DNA of 9,268 nt from Candidatus Hodarchaeota archaeon (GTDB taxonomy: Archaea > Asgardarchaeota > Heimdallarchaeia > Hodarchaeales > Hodarchaeaceae), in contig JAUUVJ010000137.1 in the NCBI GenBank assembly GCA_030589605.1, forward strand, positions 1-9,268, given 5' to 3'. This document shows, piece by piece, positions 1 to 6,649 of the stretch. Below the pieces are notes generated by a model. That model was not told the DNA's origin. It saw only the letters and a list, made by a program, of their open reading frames with translations, and did not search any database. Both the position numbers and the translations under genes were made by a program. Positions within the stretch are counted from its first letter, which is position 1. The number at the start of each line of letters is the position of its first letter.

Positions 1-264
1 CAGCCAATAGAGCTTGTTTATCTTGAAAAATTTCCATCTCAACAATTAGCAATGAAACGTGAGTGGCAACTAAAACATGAAAATCCATTTAATCAGAAAA
101 AGTCAAAACTCGCACTCATTGAGGAATTCCAAAAGAATTTTGGTCATATCCTTGAGGAACTTAATAATAAACTTGGTGAACATTTTGCATTTCTTGAGGA
201 AATAACCAAGAGTATGAAAAACACAGAGAAAGAACTAATTAAGAGCTTAAATAATAATTCATAG
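1..264 (+). CDS. GIY-YIG nuclease family protein, C-terminal part
   Basis: The frame is open from the first base and ends at TAG 262-264, giving 87 visible codons; the 5' part lies outside the window. The first residues, ELVYLEKFPS then AMKREWQLK, match the second half of small GIY-YIG domains (UvrC-N/YhbQ type), in which the Glu of the A-x-K-R-E helix (E21 of the visible part) binds the catalytic metal. The GIY and YIG strands themselves would be upstream and cannot be checked. After the domain, from about residue 40, is a charged, Leu-rich helical tail that may form a coiled coil; compact family members lack this. An internal ATG at position 52 should not be taken as the start, because domain sequence continues before it. 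The family makes single-strand cuts in DNA, but the substrate here is unknown. Confidence 0.8.
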   Translation, partial: QPIELVYLEKFPSQQLAMKREWQLKHENPFNQKKSKLALIEEFQKNFGHILEELNNKLGEHFAFLEEITKSMKNTEKELIKSLNNNS

Positions 265-278
265 AAATAGATTTGGTA

Positions 279-300
279 ATCTTTAAGAAGAATTAAAGAT
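279..300 (+). terminator. AT-rich hairpin after GIY-YIG gene, possible terminator
   Basis: ATCTTTAA at 279-286 and TTAAAGAT at 293-300 are perfect reverse complements, giving an 8-bp stem with the 6-nt loop GAAGAA. It begins 14 nt after the stop codon of the GIY-YIG gene and lies before the hydrolase gene. The stem is weak (one G-C pair) and no U-run directly follows, so a role in termination or 3'-end processing is only a guess. Confidence 0.35.
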
Positions 301-362
301 AAAATTCCTTTCCAGATAACACCTTTTAGAAAAAAAATCCTATTTTATATGTGGATAGAATA

Positions 363-1825
363 ATGACTCCTGAACTGATAATTATTGCTTTCATACTAAT
401 TGTGATAGGAATTCTTATCACAAGATACTTAGAATTAGCCCCCCAGATTATATTCCGAATTATGGCTAGGAGTACGAATGAAGAGGTACTTCAATATTTA
501 AAACCAGAAGATCTAGGGTTTTCAGCCGAATTAGTGGAATTTCGAGATAAGACAACTCCATTAATAGCTTGGTTTTTCCCTAGTAATAATGAGTCAAAGA
601 CTTCTATTCTAATGGTTCCAAATTGGTATCAAAAACAAGATCATGAGAACAATTTGAAGACAGCAGGAGTCTTACAAAAAGCAGGTTACAATGTTTTATT
701 ACCTATCTTTTACTGGGATATAGAAGGGAAAGTATTCCAAAAAAGAAAAATTTCACCAAAAGCATGTCAAAGAATAATCACTAGGGCCTATCGATATTTA
801 TGTAGTAGATCAGATGTTGATAGAAGGAATATAGCTATTTGGAGTAATTCTGCTGGAACATATTGGCATGTAAACTTGTTAAAGATTACCCAATCAAATC
901 TATTGTTCTAGAGGACGGTCCAGTAACCCTCTGGAGCGATCTTGCTGATTATTTTAATCACACAAAGAATTTTCCCTTTTCTCTTACCAGATTAGCTTTA
1001 AAGTTATTACTTGGGCCTGCTATTTGGAGAACAAAATGGCAACCTAAACATGCAGCTAAGAATCTTAGCTCCTGTCCATCGTTCCTTATTGCAACTCGAG
1101 AAGATTCAAGGAAAGACTATTGGAAAACATTTTCCTACCTATATCGTCCCAAACAGTTTTGGTATGAACACGGACTGCCTAGAGGAGGAGTCCGCGAACT
1201 ATGGAATCACGAATATTTTATTCAAGTACGTACGTTTTATGATAACTTCTTCAAACTTCAGACAACTCAACCTGATTTTCATTATGAAATGTCTTCAGGG
1301 CGTAAAAAGAAAGGTAAATATCCATTTCAAATTCGTATGACATCAATGCCTCCCCAGATGGACAAAATTCCCTTACAAATCATCTTCTTACACAAAGGTA
1401 ATAAATTGAGTGAATATCGAATCTGGTTTAGTGGAGCATCATTACAGTTGAATCATTCGTGTGATGATAAACCTCTAAATGTTATTGTTCATCCATTTTA
1501 TAATGTTACTCCGTATCCAGGAGATTCAGCAGGAAGACGATTATGGTTGAAAAAAGAAGCAGATACTGCTCTAGACATTGCGATTCAGGGACTATTAAAA
1601 TATCCTTTACACTATCTTCCTGAGATTACACAACGATATTTTTTTATTAAGAGTATCGTTTTACAAGAACAACAGAATCGTAAAGATGCACGGTTATCTC
1701 TAGATGAATTACACTCAAAATATTGGAATAGGATGATCAATAAAGACCCAGATAGTAGAGCGATACGAATTGATACTAAGGATAAAGTTGTTTCAGATGC
1801 TTTTCTCCCTGTTATGACACAATAA
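363..1825 (+). pseudogene. Membrane-anchored alpha/beta hydrolase, broken by a frameshift near 861
   Basis: Two frames together make one alpha/beta hydrolase of about 487 aa. Part one runs from ATG 363 (GTG 351 is an alternative) to the break. It has an N-terminal membrane helix (residues 5-20), the strand SILMVPNW, and the nucleophile elbow IWSNSAGT with predicted Ser163. Part two is open from 863 and resumes at once with LACKLVKDYPIKSIVLEDG. It carries the predicted acid Asp (RED, codon 1103-1105) and the catalytic His (LWNHEYF, codon 1208-1210). One missing base, or two extra, near 861-862 restores the fold. The break falls between the nucleophile and the other two catalytic residues, so neither part could work alone. 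Past about 1270, a strand-rich segment and a helical region (about 1540-1740) form an extra C-terminal domain that I do not recognise. The first frame would otherwise stop at 909-911. Substrate unknown. The gap from 265 to 362 before this gene holds the hairpin and an AT-rich stretch (TATTTTATA at 341-349) that is too close to ATG 363 to be a convincing promoter. Confidence 0.75.
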
Positions 1826-1856
1826 GTTTCTAAAATCTCATGTTGCATACTTGATG

Positions 1857-2171
1857 CTAGTCTTTGTAAGCAGGATATTGACATGAATCACAAAAGGGAG
1901 ACATTTGTTCAAACAATTTACAAAAATAATCTTGCTCATCATGCTTGCGGGAAAAGTACAAACATTCATAATTTAATTTTCTTTTTTTAATCTCTTCTAT
2001 ACTTCCTGCATTTCCTTCCTCAAAATACCCACATTTTGGAGGGCAATGATCTATCCACTCTTTATAGATAAGGCAATAACTCAAGTTTTTCTCTTTTGTC
2101 TTAAGTAATTTGATACAATGCCTTATTTCAGCTTTAAATTTTGCAGGATAGTGTTCCAAAGTCACAGACAA
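1857..2171 (-). CDS. Small cysteine-rich protein, function unknown
   Basis: Up to 104 aa, starting at TTG 2171 or at in-frame GTG 2165; no clear Shine-Dalgarno site decides between them. I do not recognise the family. The protein has eight cysteines (C19, C33, C43, C47, C70, C84, C94, C97), including a CPPKC pair and a CDSC pair near the C-terminus, which suggests bound zinc or an Fe-S cluster. It is charged and has no signal peptide or membrane helix, so it is probably cytoplasmic. It lies tail-to-tail with the hydrolase (31-nt gap) and head-to-head with the next plus-strand operon. The dense, regular cysteine pattern argues that it is a real gene rather than a chance frame. Confidence 0.65.
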   Translation of the reverse strand: MSVTLEHYPAKFKAEIRHCIKLLKTKEKNLSYCLIYKEWIDHCPPKCGYFEEGNAGSIEEIKKRKLNYECLYFSRKHDEQDYFCKLFEQMSPFCDSCQYPAYKD

Positions 2172-2178
2172 CCCACGT

Positions 2179-2188
2179 ATGTTAACAT
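2179..2188. promoter_or_regulatory. Perfect 10-bp palindrome in divergent intergenic gap
   Basis: ATGTTAACAT is a perfect palindrome that ends 8 bp upstream of the minus-strand start at 2171, in the 81-bp gap between two divergently oriented genes. That is a plausible operator position, but 10-bp AT-rich palindromes also arise by chance. Confidence 0.25.
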
Positions 2189-2218
2189 CTCTTACTATTA
2201 AAAAGCTCCCTATTTTGA

Positions 2219-2227
2219 ATATATAAC
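2219..2227 (+). promoter_or_regulatory. Possible archaeal TATA box of the plus-strand operon
   Basis: ATATATAAC at 2219-2227 lies about 40 nt before ATG 2262. A TATA box placed 25-27 nt before transcription start would put that start near 2248, leaving a short leader holding GTGAT (2253-2257). The core is nearly palindromic and could also serve the divergent gene at 2171, with a leader of about 25 nt. Support is position and composition only. Confidence 0.35.
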
Positions 2228-2261
2228 TGATTCATCTATAATAAATTAATGAGTGATATTA

Positions 2262-2639
2262 ATGATACATGAAATTCTTCAAGACCCAGATTGGGCTAGT
2301 TATGAAAATCTATTCTTTTTCTTGGACCATATTGAGTACCTTAAAAAGGAAATAGATATTTTAACTCTGCAATTTATAGGAGATCGTTTATCAAGTTTTC
2401 CTATGGACATTGATCCACCTGTTGAATATAGAATCTTTTTAATCCTTTATACCACCCCTAATACAGGACGATTAATCGGAATTGGTATTAAGATTATTAC
2501 TACTTCTTCAAATGTATCTTCTTTGTTTGCTCCTTGTAGTGAAGAGCGGTTACAAAAAGCAATATATCTCATTTCCAGAGGATTATTGAATTCTTCTCAT
2601 CATCAAATTGAACAAATGTTTTGTACTTTACCAATATAA
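2262..2639 (+). CDS. Uncharacterised protein, first gene of the Cas4-like operon
   Basis: About 125 aa from ATG 2262; in-frame GTG 2253 would add three residues, but it lies inside a GTGAT that looks like part of the ribosome binding site, so ATG is preferred. I do not recognise the family. The N-terminal half is acidic and aromatic (SYENLFFFLDHIEYLKKEIDI), followed by a segment predicted as strands (YRIFLILYTTP, LIGIGIKIIT) and an amphipathic helix (EERLQKAIYLISRGLL). It has no membrane segment and no obvious catalytic motif, which suggests a small soluble alpha/beta protein. Its stop is only 3 nt before the next start at 2643, so it is very likely co-transcribed, and perhaps translationally coupled, with the Cas4-like gene. 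It may be a partner of that protein. Confidence 0.7.
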   Translation: MIHEILQDPDWASYENLFFFLDHIEYLKKEIDILTLQFIGDRLSSFPMDIDPPVEYRIFLILYTTPNTGRLIGIGIKIITTSSNVSSLFAPCSEERLQKAIYLISRGLLNSSHHQIEQMFCTLPI

Positions 2640-2642
2640 AAG

Positions 2643-3422
2643 GTGATTCAAATAGGCTTACTTTCTCCATCACTTGTCAGGGATTATATTACTTGTCCAC
2701 GTTCTTTCATGTTTATGCACTTGTTAAAATTAAATTTAATTCCATCAACACAATTTAATAAGATTGTTTATGCCCAAGAAAGAATTGAGAATTTCACAAC
2801 TAGTTTTTTCTATTCATTAAAAAGTCAATGGAATGAAGAGGTTTGTCCAAAATCTAGAAAAGAGATGGATTACCTTTTGAAGACGAAGTTTTATTCATTT
2901 TTAGATATATATCATCATTCAGATAGCGCCTTTTCTCAAGAACTAGATGAAAAAGTTTTTACACTGTTATTGTGGCTTATTTCGAAAATTTGGATAGATT
3001 TAACCCCACAGGAGAAGCTTAAACCTTATTTTTTACCAGTAATGACATCTCAATACATTAAAGTTCCTGAATTAAACTTACATGGACGTCCTTCTGCTCT
3101 CTTTATCCATCCTGATGATACTGCTTTATTACTTATTCAAACATATTACCCCACGATTTCAAACATATTAAATTCCTTGAAACTTCAAGTAGCTATTTAT
3201 TCACGAATTCTCGAGTCATATGGGGTTCAGATTAGAGATTTTTTGTATATCAATTACTTTTCAATGGTTTTAATTATGCAGGGTTTTTCTCCTGAATCCG
3301 AATATGAACAATTAGACAAATTCTTAGATTCTTTTCAATCTAGCATGATTGAACAAAATTATGAACCTCCAAAAAACCCTCCCTGCGATTTATGTGAATT
3401 TAGGATGATTTGTACAAATTAA
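2643..3422 (+). CDS. Cas4/RecB-like Fe-S protein, nuclease site apparently lost
   Basis: 259 aa from GTG 2643. The layout is that of the Cas4/RecB-type PD-(D/E)XK family. It has an N-terminal Y-x-x-CPR-x-F motif with C18, a core segment LHGRPSALFIHPDDTALLLI (residues 146-165), the Q182/Y186 helix motif (LQVAIY), and a C-terminal cysteine cluster CDLCEFRMIC (C248, C251, C257). Four cysteines in this arrangement bind a [4Fe-4S] cluster in active relatives. The catalytic positions are changed: the expected G-x-D reads GRP (P150), and the expected (D/E)-x-K reads about Q166-T-Y168. I infer a structural, DNA- or partner-binding protein without nuclease activity. The start is ambiguous because AGGTGAT (2641-2647), itself a good Shine-Dalgarno site, contains the GTG. 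The gene sits between an unknown small gene and a membrane protein, 12 nt or less from each. There are no cas genes or repeats nearby, so it should not be called cas4. Confidence 0.72.
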   Translation: MIQIGLLSPSLVRDYITCPRSFMFMHLLKLNLIPSTQFNKIVYAQERIENFTTSFFYSLKSQWNEEVCPKSRKEMDYLLKTKFYSFLDIYHHSDSAFSQELDEKVFTLLLWLISKIWIDLTPQEKLKPYFLPVMTSQYIKVPELNLHGRPSALFIHPDDTALLLIQTYYPTISNILNSLKLQVAIYSRILESYGVQIRDFLYINYFSMVLIMQGFSPESEYEQLDKFLDSFQSSMIEQNYEPPKNPPCDLCEFRMICTN

Positions 3423-3433
3423 GAGGAATTCTA

Positions 3434-4318
3434 ATGGTTGACCTACTAGATCTTATAGTTTTTGGATCTGATCAGTTTATTGGTTGGTATTCGGCTGCAG
3501 TACTTGGAGAATTTGATCTCATCCAATTTTTAGTAACAGAATTGATTTTTTTCATAATTACTCAGATTTTACTTTATCTCTTTCCTATTATGCGTAAAGT
3601 GTTGAATATTATCTATTTACCTTTTAGATGGATTCATGTATACTTACATGTATATTCTGCAAAACAAATTATTAGTGAGATCAAAGAGTTGAAAGATAAC
3701 GGAGAATTTGATGATTTTGACCCATTATTAGATAAAGGTACATTACGGTCAAGTTTTATTTCAGGATTGGATGTCCCTGATGAAAATCCAGGATTAATTA
3801 TGGCTTTTAATCGTAGTGAACATGCTAGAAAAGTTGCTGGTGCTCCGCGATTATTTAGTTTTCTAATGCTTCTAGCTTTTCTTATTGTTACCCCTCTCGC
3901 ATTTACAGAAGGTCAATTTCTGGATTCAGATATTGGAGGGTATCTTCACTTTTATCTTTGCTTAGGGATATTCGGTGTTATGATGCCATCATTAAATGAC
4001 TTCTATTTCATTCTTCATTCATATATGGTCTCTTCGCTTAATATTCGTCCCATATGGATCTATGTTTCGGTTGTCGTTTATTTAATTGTGATATTTGATA
4101 TTTTTTGGAGATTTGAGGATTTTACTCTTTCAATATTCTTAGCAACGGTTTTTTTCTTTCTTTATTTAACTGGATTATTTATAACTGCTTTCCTTGCTTC
4201 AGGTGGAAAAATTCGGAATTCTAAGATATTCTATGTTCCAATTAAAAGCACAAAGGAATTGGTCCAAACTGAGCCTACAGATATTCAATTTCTAGCATTA
4301 GAAGATTTAGATGTTTAA
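3434..4318 (+). CDS. Multi-pass membrane protein, possible inactive site-2-type protease
   Basis: 294 aa from ATG 3434, preceded by AGAGG (3422-3426) at good spacing; TTG 3410 upstream lies inside the previous gene and is less likely. Hydrophobic segments lie at about residues 27-50, 55-75, 139-158, 168-186, 205-224 and 231-255. The segment YLPFRWIHVYLHVYSAK (61-77) lines up with the HELGHxxxAK helix of M50/site-2-type membrane metalloproteases, with H68 and H72 kept but the catalytic Glu replaced by Val69. A later membrane helix has PSLND (185-189), resembling the Pro/Ser-x-x-Asp motif that supplies the third metal ligand in some such families. If this reading is right, the protein could hold a metal but not cleave. 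The soluble stretch at 78-137 is acidic. The family call is an inference from motif placement; a plain membrane protein of unknown function is the alternative. Third gene of the plus-strand operon. Confidence 0.7.
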   Translation: MVDLLDLIVFGSDQFIGWYSAAVLGEFDLIQFLVTELIFFIITQILLYLFPIMRKVLNIIYLPFRWIHVYLHVYSAKQIISEIKELKDNGEFDDFDPLLDKGTLRSSFISGLDVPDENPGLIMAFNRSEHARKVAGAPRLFSFLMLLAFLIVTPLAFTEGQFLDSDIGGYLHFYLCLGIFGVMMPSLNDFYFILHSYMVSSLNIRPIWIYVSVVVYLIVIFDIFWRFEDFTLSIFLATVFFFLYLTGLFITAFLASGGKIRNSKIFYVPIKSTKELVQTEPTDIQFLALEDLDV

Positions 4319-4403
4319 TATCGGATTAATATAGAATAAGAATGGTTTAAATCAAATAATATCTTTTTATTTAAGAGTTCTAATCCAAATAATCTTTCAT
4401 TCA
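4319..4403. other. Convergent intergenic gap between two operons
   Basis: The plus-strand operon and the minus-strand operon end facing each other across these 85 bp. The gap is AT-rich and holds a T5 run (4364-4368) that could end plus-strand transcription, but there is no strong hairpin. GGATTA (4323-4328) and TAATCC (4381-4386) are complementary, but too short and far apart to weigh much. No gene is seen. Confidence 0.4.
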
Positions 4404-5120
4404 CTATAATATCACCAAGTGAAATTCAGTTGATGATACTAGATCTTGAAATAATCTAAATTCTATTTTATGTTTTAATTCTTGCTTATAAATTAACAGA
4501 CTTATTGGAACAACGAGATTTAATAATTCGTTTCCATATTGTTCACGAGCCGATTCTGAATTAAATCCATCTTTTGAAGTTTTCAGGTGGTTTGTCAGCA
4601 ATATAGGGATATTCCATTTTTCTGCAATGTGCTTAAGATCTAATAAATGATTATATATTCTTTTTTTCCATAGTCTTTGATTTTTTGCCAATACATCAAT
4701 TGCGTCAAGTGGTGATCCAAAAAAAGTATCTAATATAATTAAATCGTATGAAAAGTGTAGATCTTCAGTTAAATTGCGAAAAAATATGATCTGCTCCGTG
4801 AAAGACTTTGGTTTGAAAAATTCTATTTGATCAAGTGATTTTTCTTCAGTAATTATCTTTTTGAGAGTTGAAATTCTTAAATGTCCTTTAAATTCACTAT
4901 ATAATATCCTCGCATCTTTTCTTTGTTGAAATAGGTAGTGTATGGCACGAAAGCAGAATATCGTTTTACCTACTCCAGAATCTCCATAGACACTGTGAAT
5001 ATGACCTTGTAAAAGACCACCTATTGTGTCATCTAATATCGGAATTTTTATAGGGATAGCTCCTTGATTATTCCATCTACTAAGAATAGAATTTAATGAA
5101 AGTAATTTAATTACAGTCAT
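4404..5120 (-). CDS. RadB/KaiC-like RecA-fold ATPase
   Basis: 238 aa from ATG 5120. A RecA-superfamily ATPase core in order: GGLLQGHIHSVYGDSGVGKT (residues 34-53) is the Walker A loop with K52 and T53; RILYSEF (71-77) carries the likely catalytic Glu76; YDLIILDTF (125-133) is Walker B with D131; ILLTNHLK (173-180) matches the T-N-Q/H strand of RadA/RadB. The size fits a single-domain RadB- or KaiC-like protein without the N-terminal helix-hairpin-helix domain of RadA. Such proteins bind nucleotide, and often DNA or a partner protein. The ATG overlaps the TGA of the upstream gene (ATGA, 5117-5120), and GAGGAAG (5131-5137) inside that gene serves as ribosome binding site, so translation is probably coupled. 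It is the last gene of the minus-strand operon, so its partner is likely the RecA-like protein before it. The radB name is not assigned because orthology cannot be shown here. Confidence 0.85.
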   Translation of the reverse strand: MTVIKLLSLNSILSRWNNQGAIPIKIPILDDTIGGLLQGHIHSVYGDSGVGKTIFCFRAIHYLFQQRKDARILYSEFKGHLRISTLKKIITEEKSLDQIEFFKPKSFTEQIIFFRNLTEDLHFSYDLIILDTFFGSPLDAIDVLAKNQRLWKKRIYNHLLDLKHIAEKWNIPILLTNHLKTSKDGFNSESAREQYGNELLNLVVPISLLIYKQELKHKIEFRLFQDLVSSTEFHLVIL

Positions 5121-5557
5121 TCTGAATTATCTTCCTCTTGTACAAGTAAAACATCCGATTGTGGAAATAATAATTCCTTCATAAATAAAATGACCCTTAT
5201 CTCTTTGGATAATTCCCCAAGCAGAATATTGCATTCATTCCGTATAGTACAATGATCTGGTAAACTTATAATGATTGTAGAGAAACCTTGATTCTTTGTG
5301 GAAAATAGTTTTCCTGAATTGATTAGATTTTCAAATATTTCGAGAGATTTTGGTTGTAAAAAAAATAGGGAGCCTATTAAATCAGGATAGTTTCTCAAGT
5401 TTGTTATTAAATCAAAGATTGGTATAACATTACAATCAATCCAAAGTATTTTTGGTTTTAGAAGGTCTAAATACTGTTTTTCTAAAAAATGCTTAACATT
5501 TTCATGGTATTGTCCTATAAAAGCTATTGGTTGTTTAGTTATAAAGGTTGAAATCAA
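5117..5557 (-). CDS. RecA-fold-like protein lacking a P-loop, partner of the next ATPase
   Basis: 146 aa from TTG 5557; there is an in-frame stop just upstream and no other start before the first core strand. It shows no hit-by-eye catalytic motif, but its strand order mirrors the downstream ATPase. PIAFIGQYHEN (10-20) sits where Walker A would be, but has no GKT. KILWIDC (36-42) matches RILYSEF. SLFFLQPKS (63-71) closely resembles IEFFKPKS of the ATPase. STIIISLPD (93-101) sits at Walker B. IRVILFMKELL (120-130) sits at the ILLTNHL strand. I infer a shortened, non-hydrolysing RecA-like paralogue. It is translationally coupled to the intact ATPase by an ATGA overlap, which fits a heteromeric complex. 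A 21-nt gap separates it from the upstream membrane protein gene. The gene is secure; the fold assignment is inference. Confidence 0.75.
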   Translation of the reverse strand: MISTFITKQPIAFIGQYHENVKHFLEKQYLDLLKPKILWIDCNVIPIFDLITNLRNYPDLIGSLFFLQPKSLEIFENLINSGKLFSTKNQGFSTIIISLPDHCTIRNECNILLGELSKEIRVILFMKELLFPQSDVLLVQEEDNSE

Positions 5558-5578
5558 TTTTTATCAGACCATCACTAG

Positions 5579-6649
5579 TTACTTTATTTTTATACTCCGT
5601 TTAGGGTCAAGAAATTCCTCATCTCTAGCCATTAAATGTTCTTTATATACGTAATAGTAAGGAAAGGCAAATAATCCAATCAAAATTATGGGATACATCA
5701 ACCACCATGGTATAGGGTTTGGATCTAATTTATTTTTTGAATTTGAACCAGAAAGTTCATTCAATTTACCAGAAATAGATATGAACAAACTTACTTTTGT
5801 TAAATCACTCAATTGATTGTAACTAGGGTAAATTATGAAATCTAAAGAACAAAAGTGGGCACTACTTTCTGTAAGTGATAAATTAAATATTAGATAATTA
5901 TTACCTTTTGAGGCAAATGATTCTCCATTTATTTGTACTTTGTCAAACCCGACTCCGTCTAAGCTTATAGTAATCGTGGCATAAAGCTGCATATCAAAAG
6001 GAATTTTAACGAAAAGATAAGTATGAACGACTATTTTTTTTTCTAGGAAAAAGATACTAGATGGTTGAATCACATATTGCTGGTTTCCACCAAAGAGAGG
6101 TAATAATACATTTTCATCAGGTTGAGGATTATCAAACACTAGTATTTCGGTCTGATTGATTGAAAAACTTATAATTGGGATTTGAACACTCGCAGTGTGA
6201 TCCAAAATAACTAGAATTTGGATTTTTACGAATCCGTCATCAGAATAATCCACTGGTAGTACTAAATTTTGTTGAAGCTCAAATTGATATGATATAGCTT
6301 TTACAAAACCTACCTGTTCTAATTTACTGAAAGTTCGCTGACTAGAATAATTTTCCATATTGACCTGAAGAAATACACCATCAAGAGGGTCTCCGAAATT
6401 TTGGACCGTCATATTTAAAACAATCTCATTCCATTCTTTTTCTAGGAAAATAGTCCGATTGTATGTCGTTTCAGATTGTGTAATAACATCAGATAACCCT
6501 AAATCAATAACTTCGATAATAATTGCATTATTGGAGGAGCTTCTTGCTTGAGCAATATTATTCATTGGGTCATTATTGATTGTAATCGTTATAAATAACA
6601 ATATCCCAAAAATTTTTGCTAATATTTTAATTCGATTGGATAAGGACAT
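5579..6649 (-). CDS. Secreted-type single-pass membrane protein, function unknown
   Basis: 356 aa from ATG 6649. The N-terminus has basic residues followed by a hydrophobic stretch (about residues 8-24), as in a signal peptide or anchor. The middle is a beta-rich, Ser/Thr/Asn-rich ectodomain with several N-glycosylation sequons (YNRT, NMT, NYS, NQT, NLS). Near the C-terminus a Pro/Asn/Ser linker precedes a membrane helix (about 314-334, WWLMYPIILIGLFAFPYY) and a charged cytoplasmic tail of about 22 residues. This is the layout of an archaeal surface protein with its bulk outside the cell. Cysteine is almost absent (one). No family is recognised. The start is firm: it overlaps the stop of the upstream gene (TAATG) and follows a near-perfect Shine-Dalgarno site. 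Confidence 0.8.
   Translation of the reverse strand: MSLSNRIKILAKIFGILLFITITINNDPMNNIAQARSSSNNAIIIEVIDLGLSDVITQSETTYNRTIFLEKEWNEIVLNMTVQNFGDPLDGVFLQVNMENYSSQRTFSKLEQVGFVKAISYQFELQQNLVLPVDYSDDGFVKIQILVILDHTASVQIPIISFSINQTEILVFDNPQPDENVLLPLFGGNQQYVIQPSSIFFLEKKIVVHTYLFVKIPFDMQLYATITISLDGVGFDKVQINGESFASKGNNYLIFNLSLTESSAHFCSLDFIIYPSYNQLSDLTKVSLFISISGKLNELSGSNSKNKLDPNPIPWWLMYPIILIGLFAFPYYYVYKEHLMARDEEFLDPKRSIKIK

Noticed and set aside
341..349. TATA box for the hydrolase gene
   Set aside because: TATTTTATA lies only 14-22 nt before ATG 363, too close for a normal archaeal promoter with that start.
1011..1340. A 109-codon plus-strand frame inside the hydrolase
   Set aside because: It overlaps the second hydrolase segment, which has clear catalytic motifs; the alternative frame has no family pattern and no ribosome binding site.
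1612..1884. A 90-codon minus-strand frame opposite the hydrolase C-terminus
   Set aside because: It is antisense to the hydrolase and overlaps the end of the cysteine-rich gene on the same strand; no motif supports it.
2643..3422. Calling the Cas4-like gene cas4 and inferring a CRISPR-Cas locus
   Set aside because: No repeat-spacer array or other cas gene is present, and the catalytic residues are absent.
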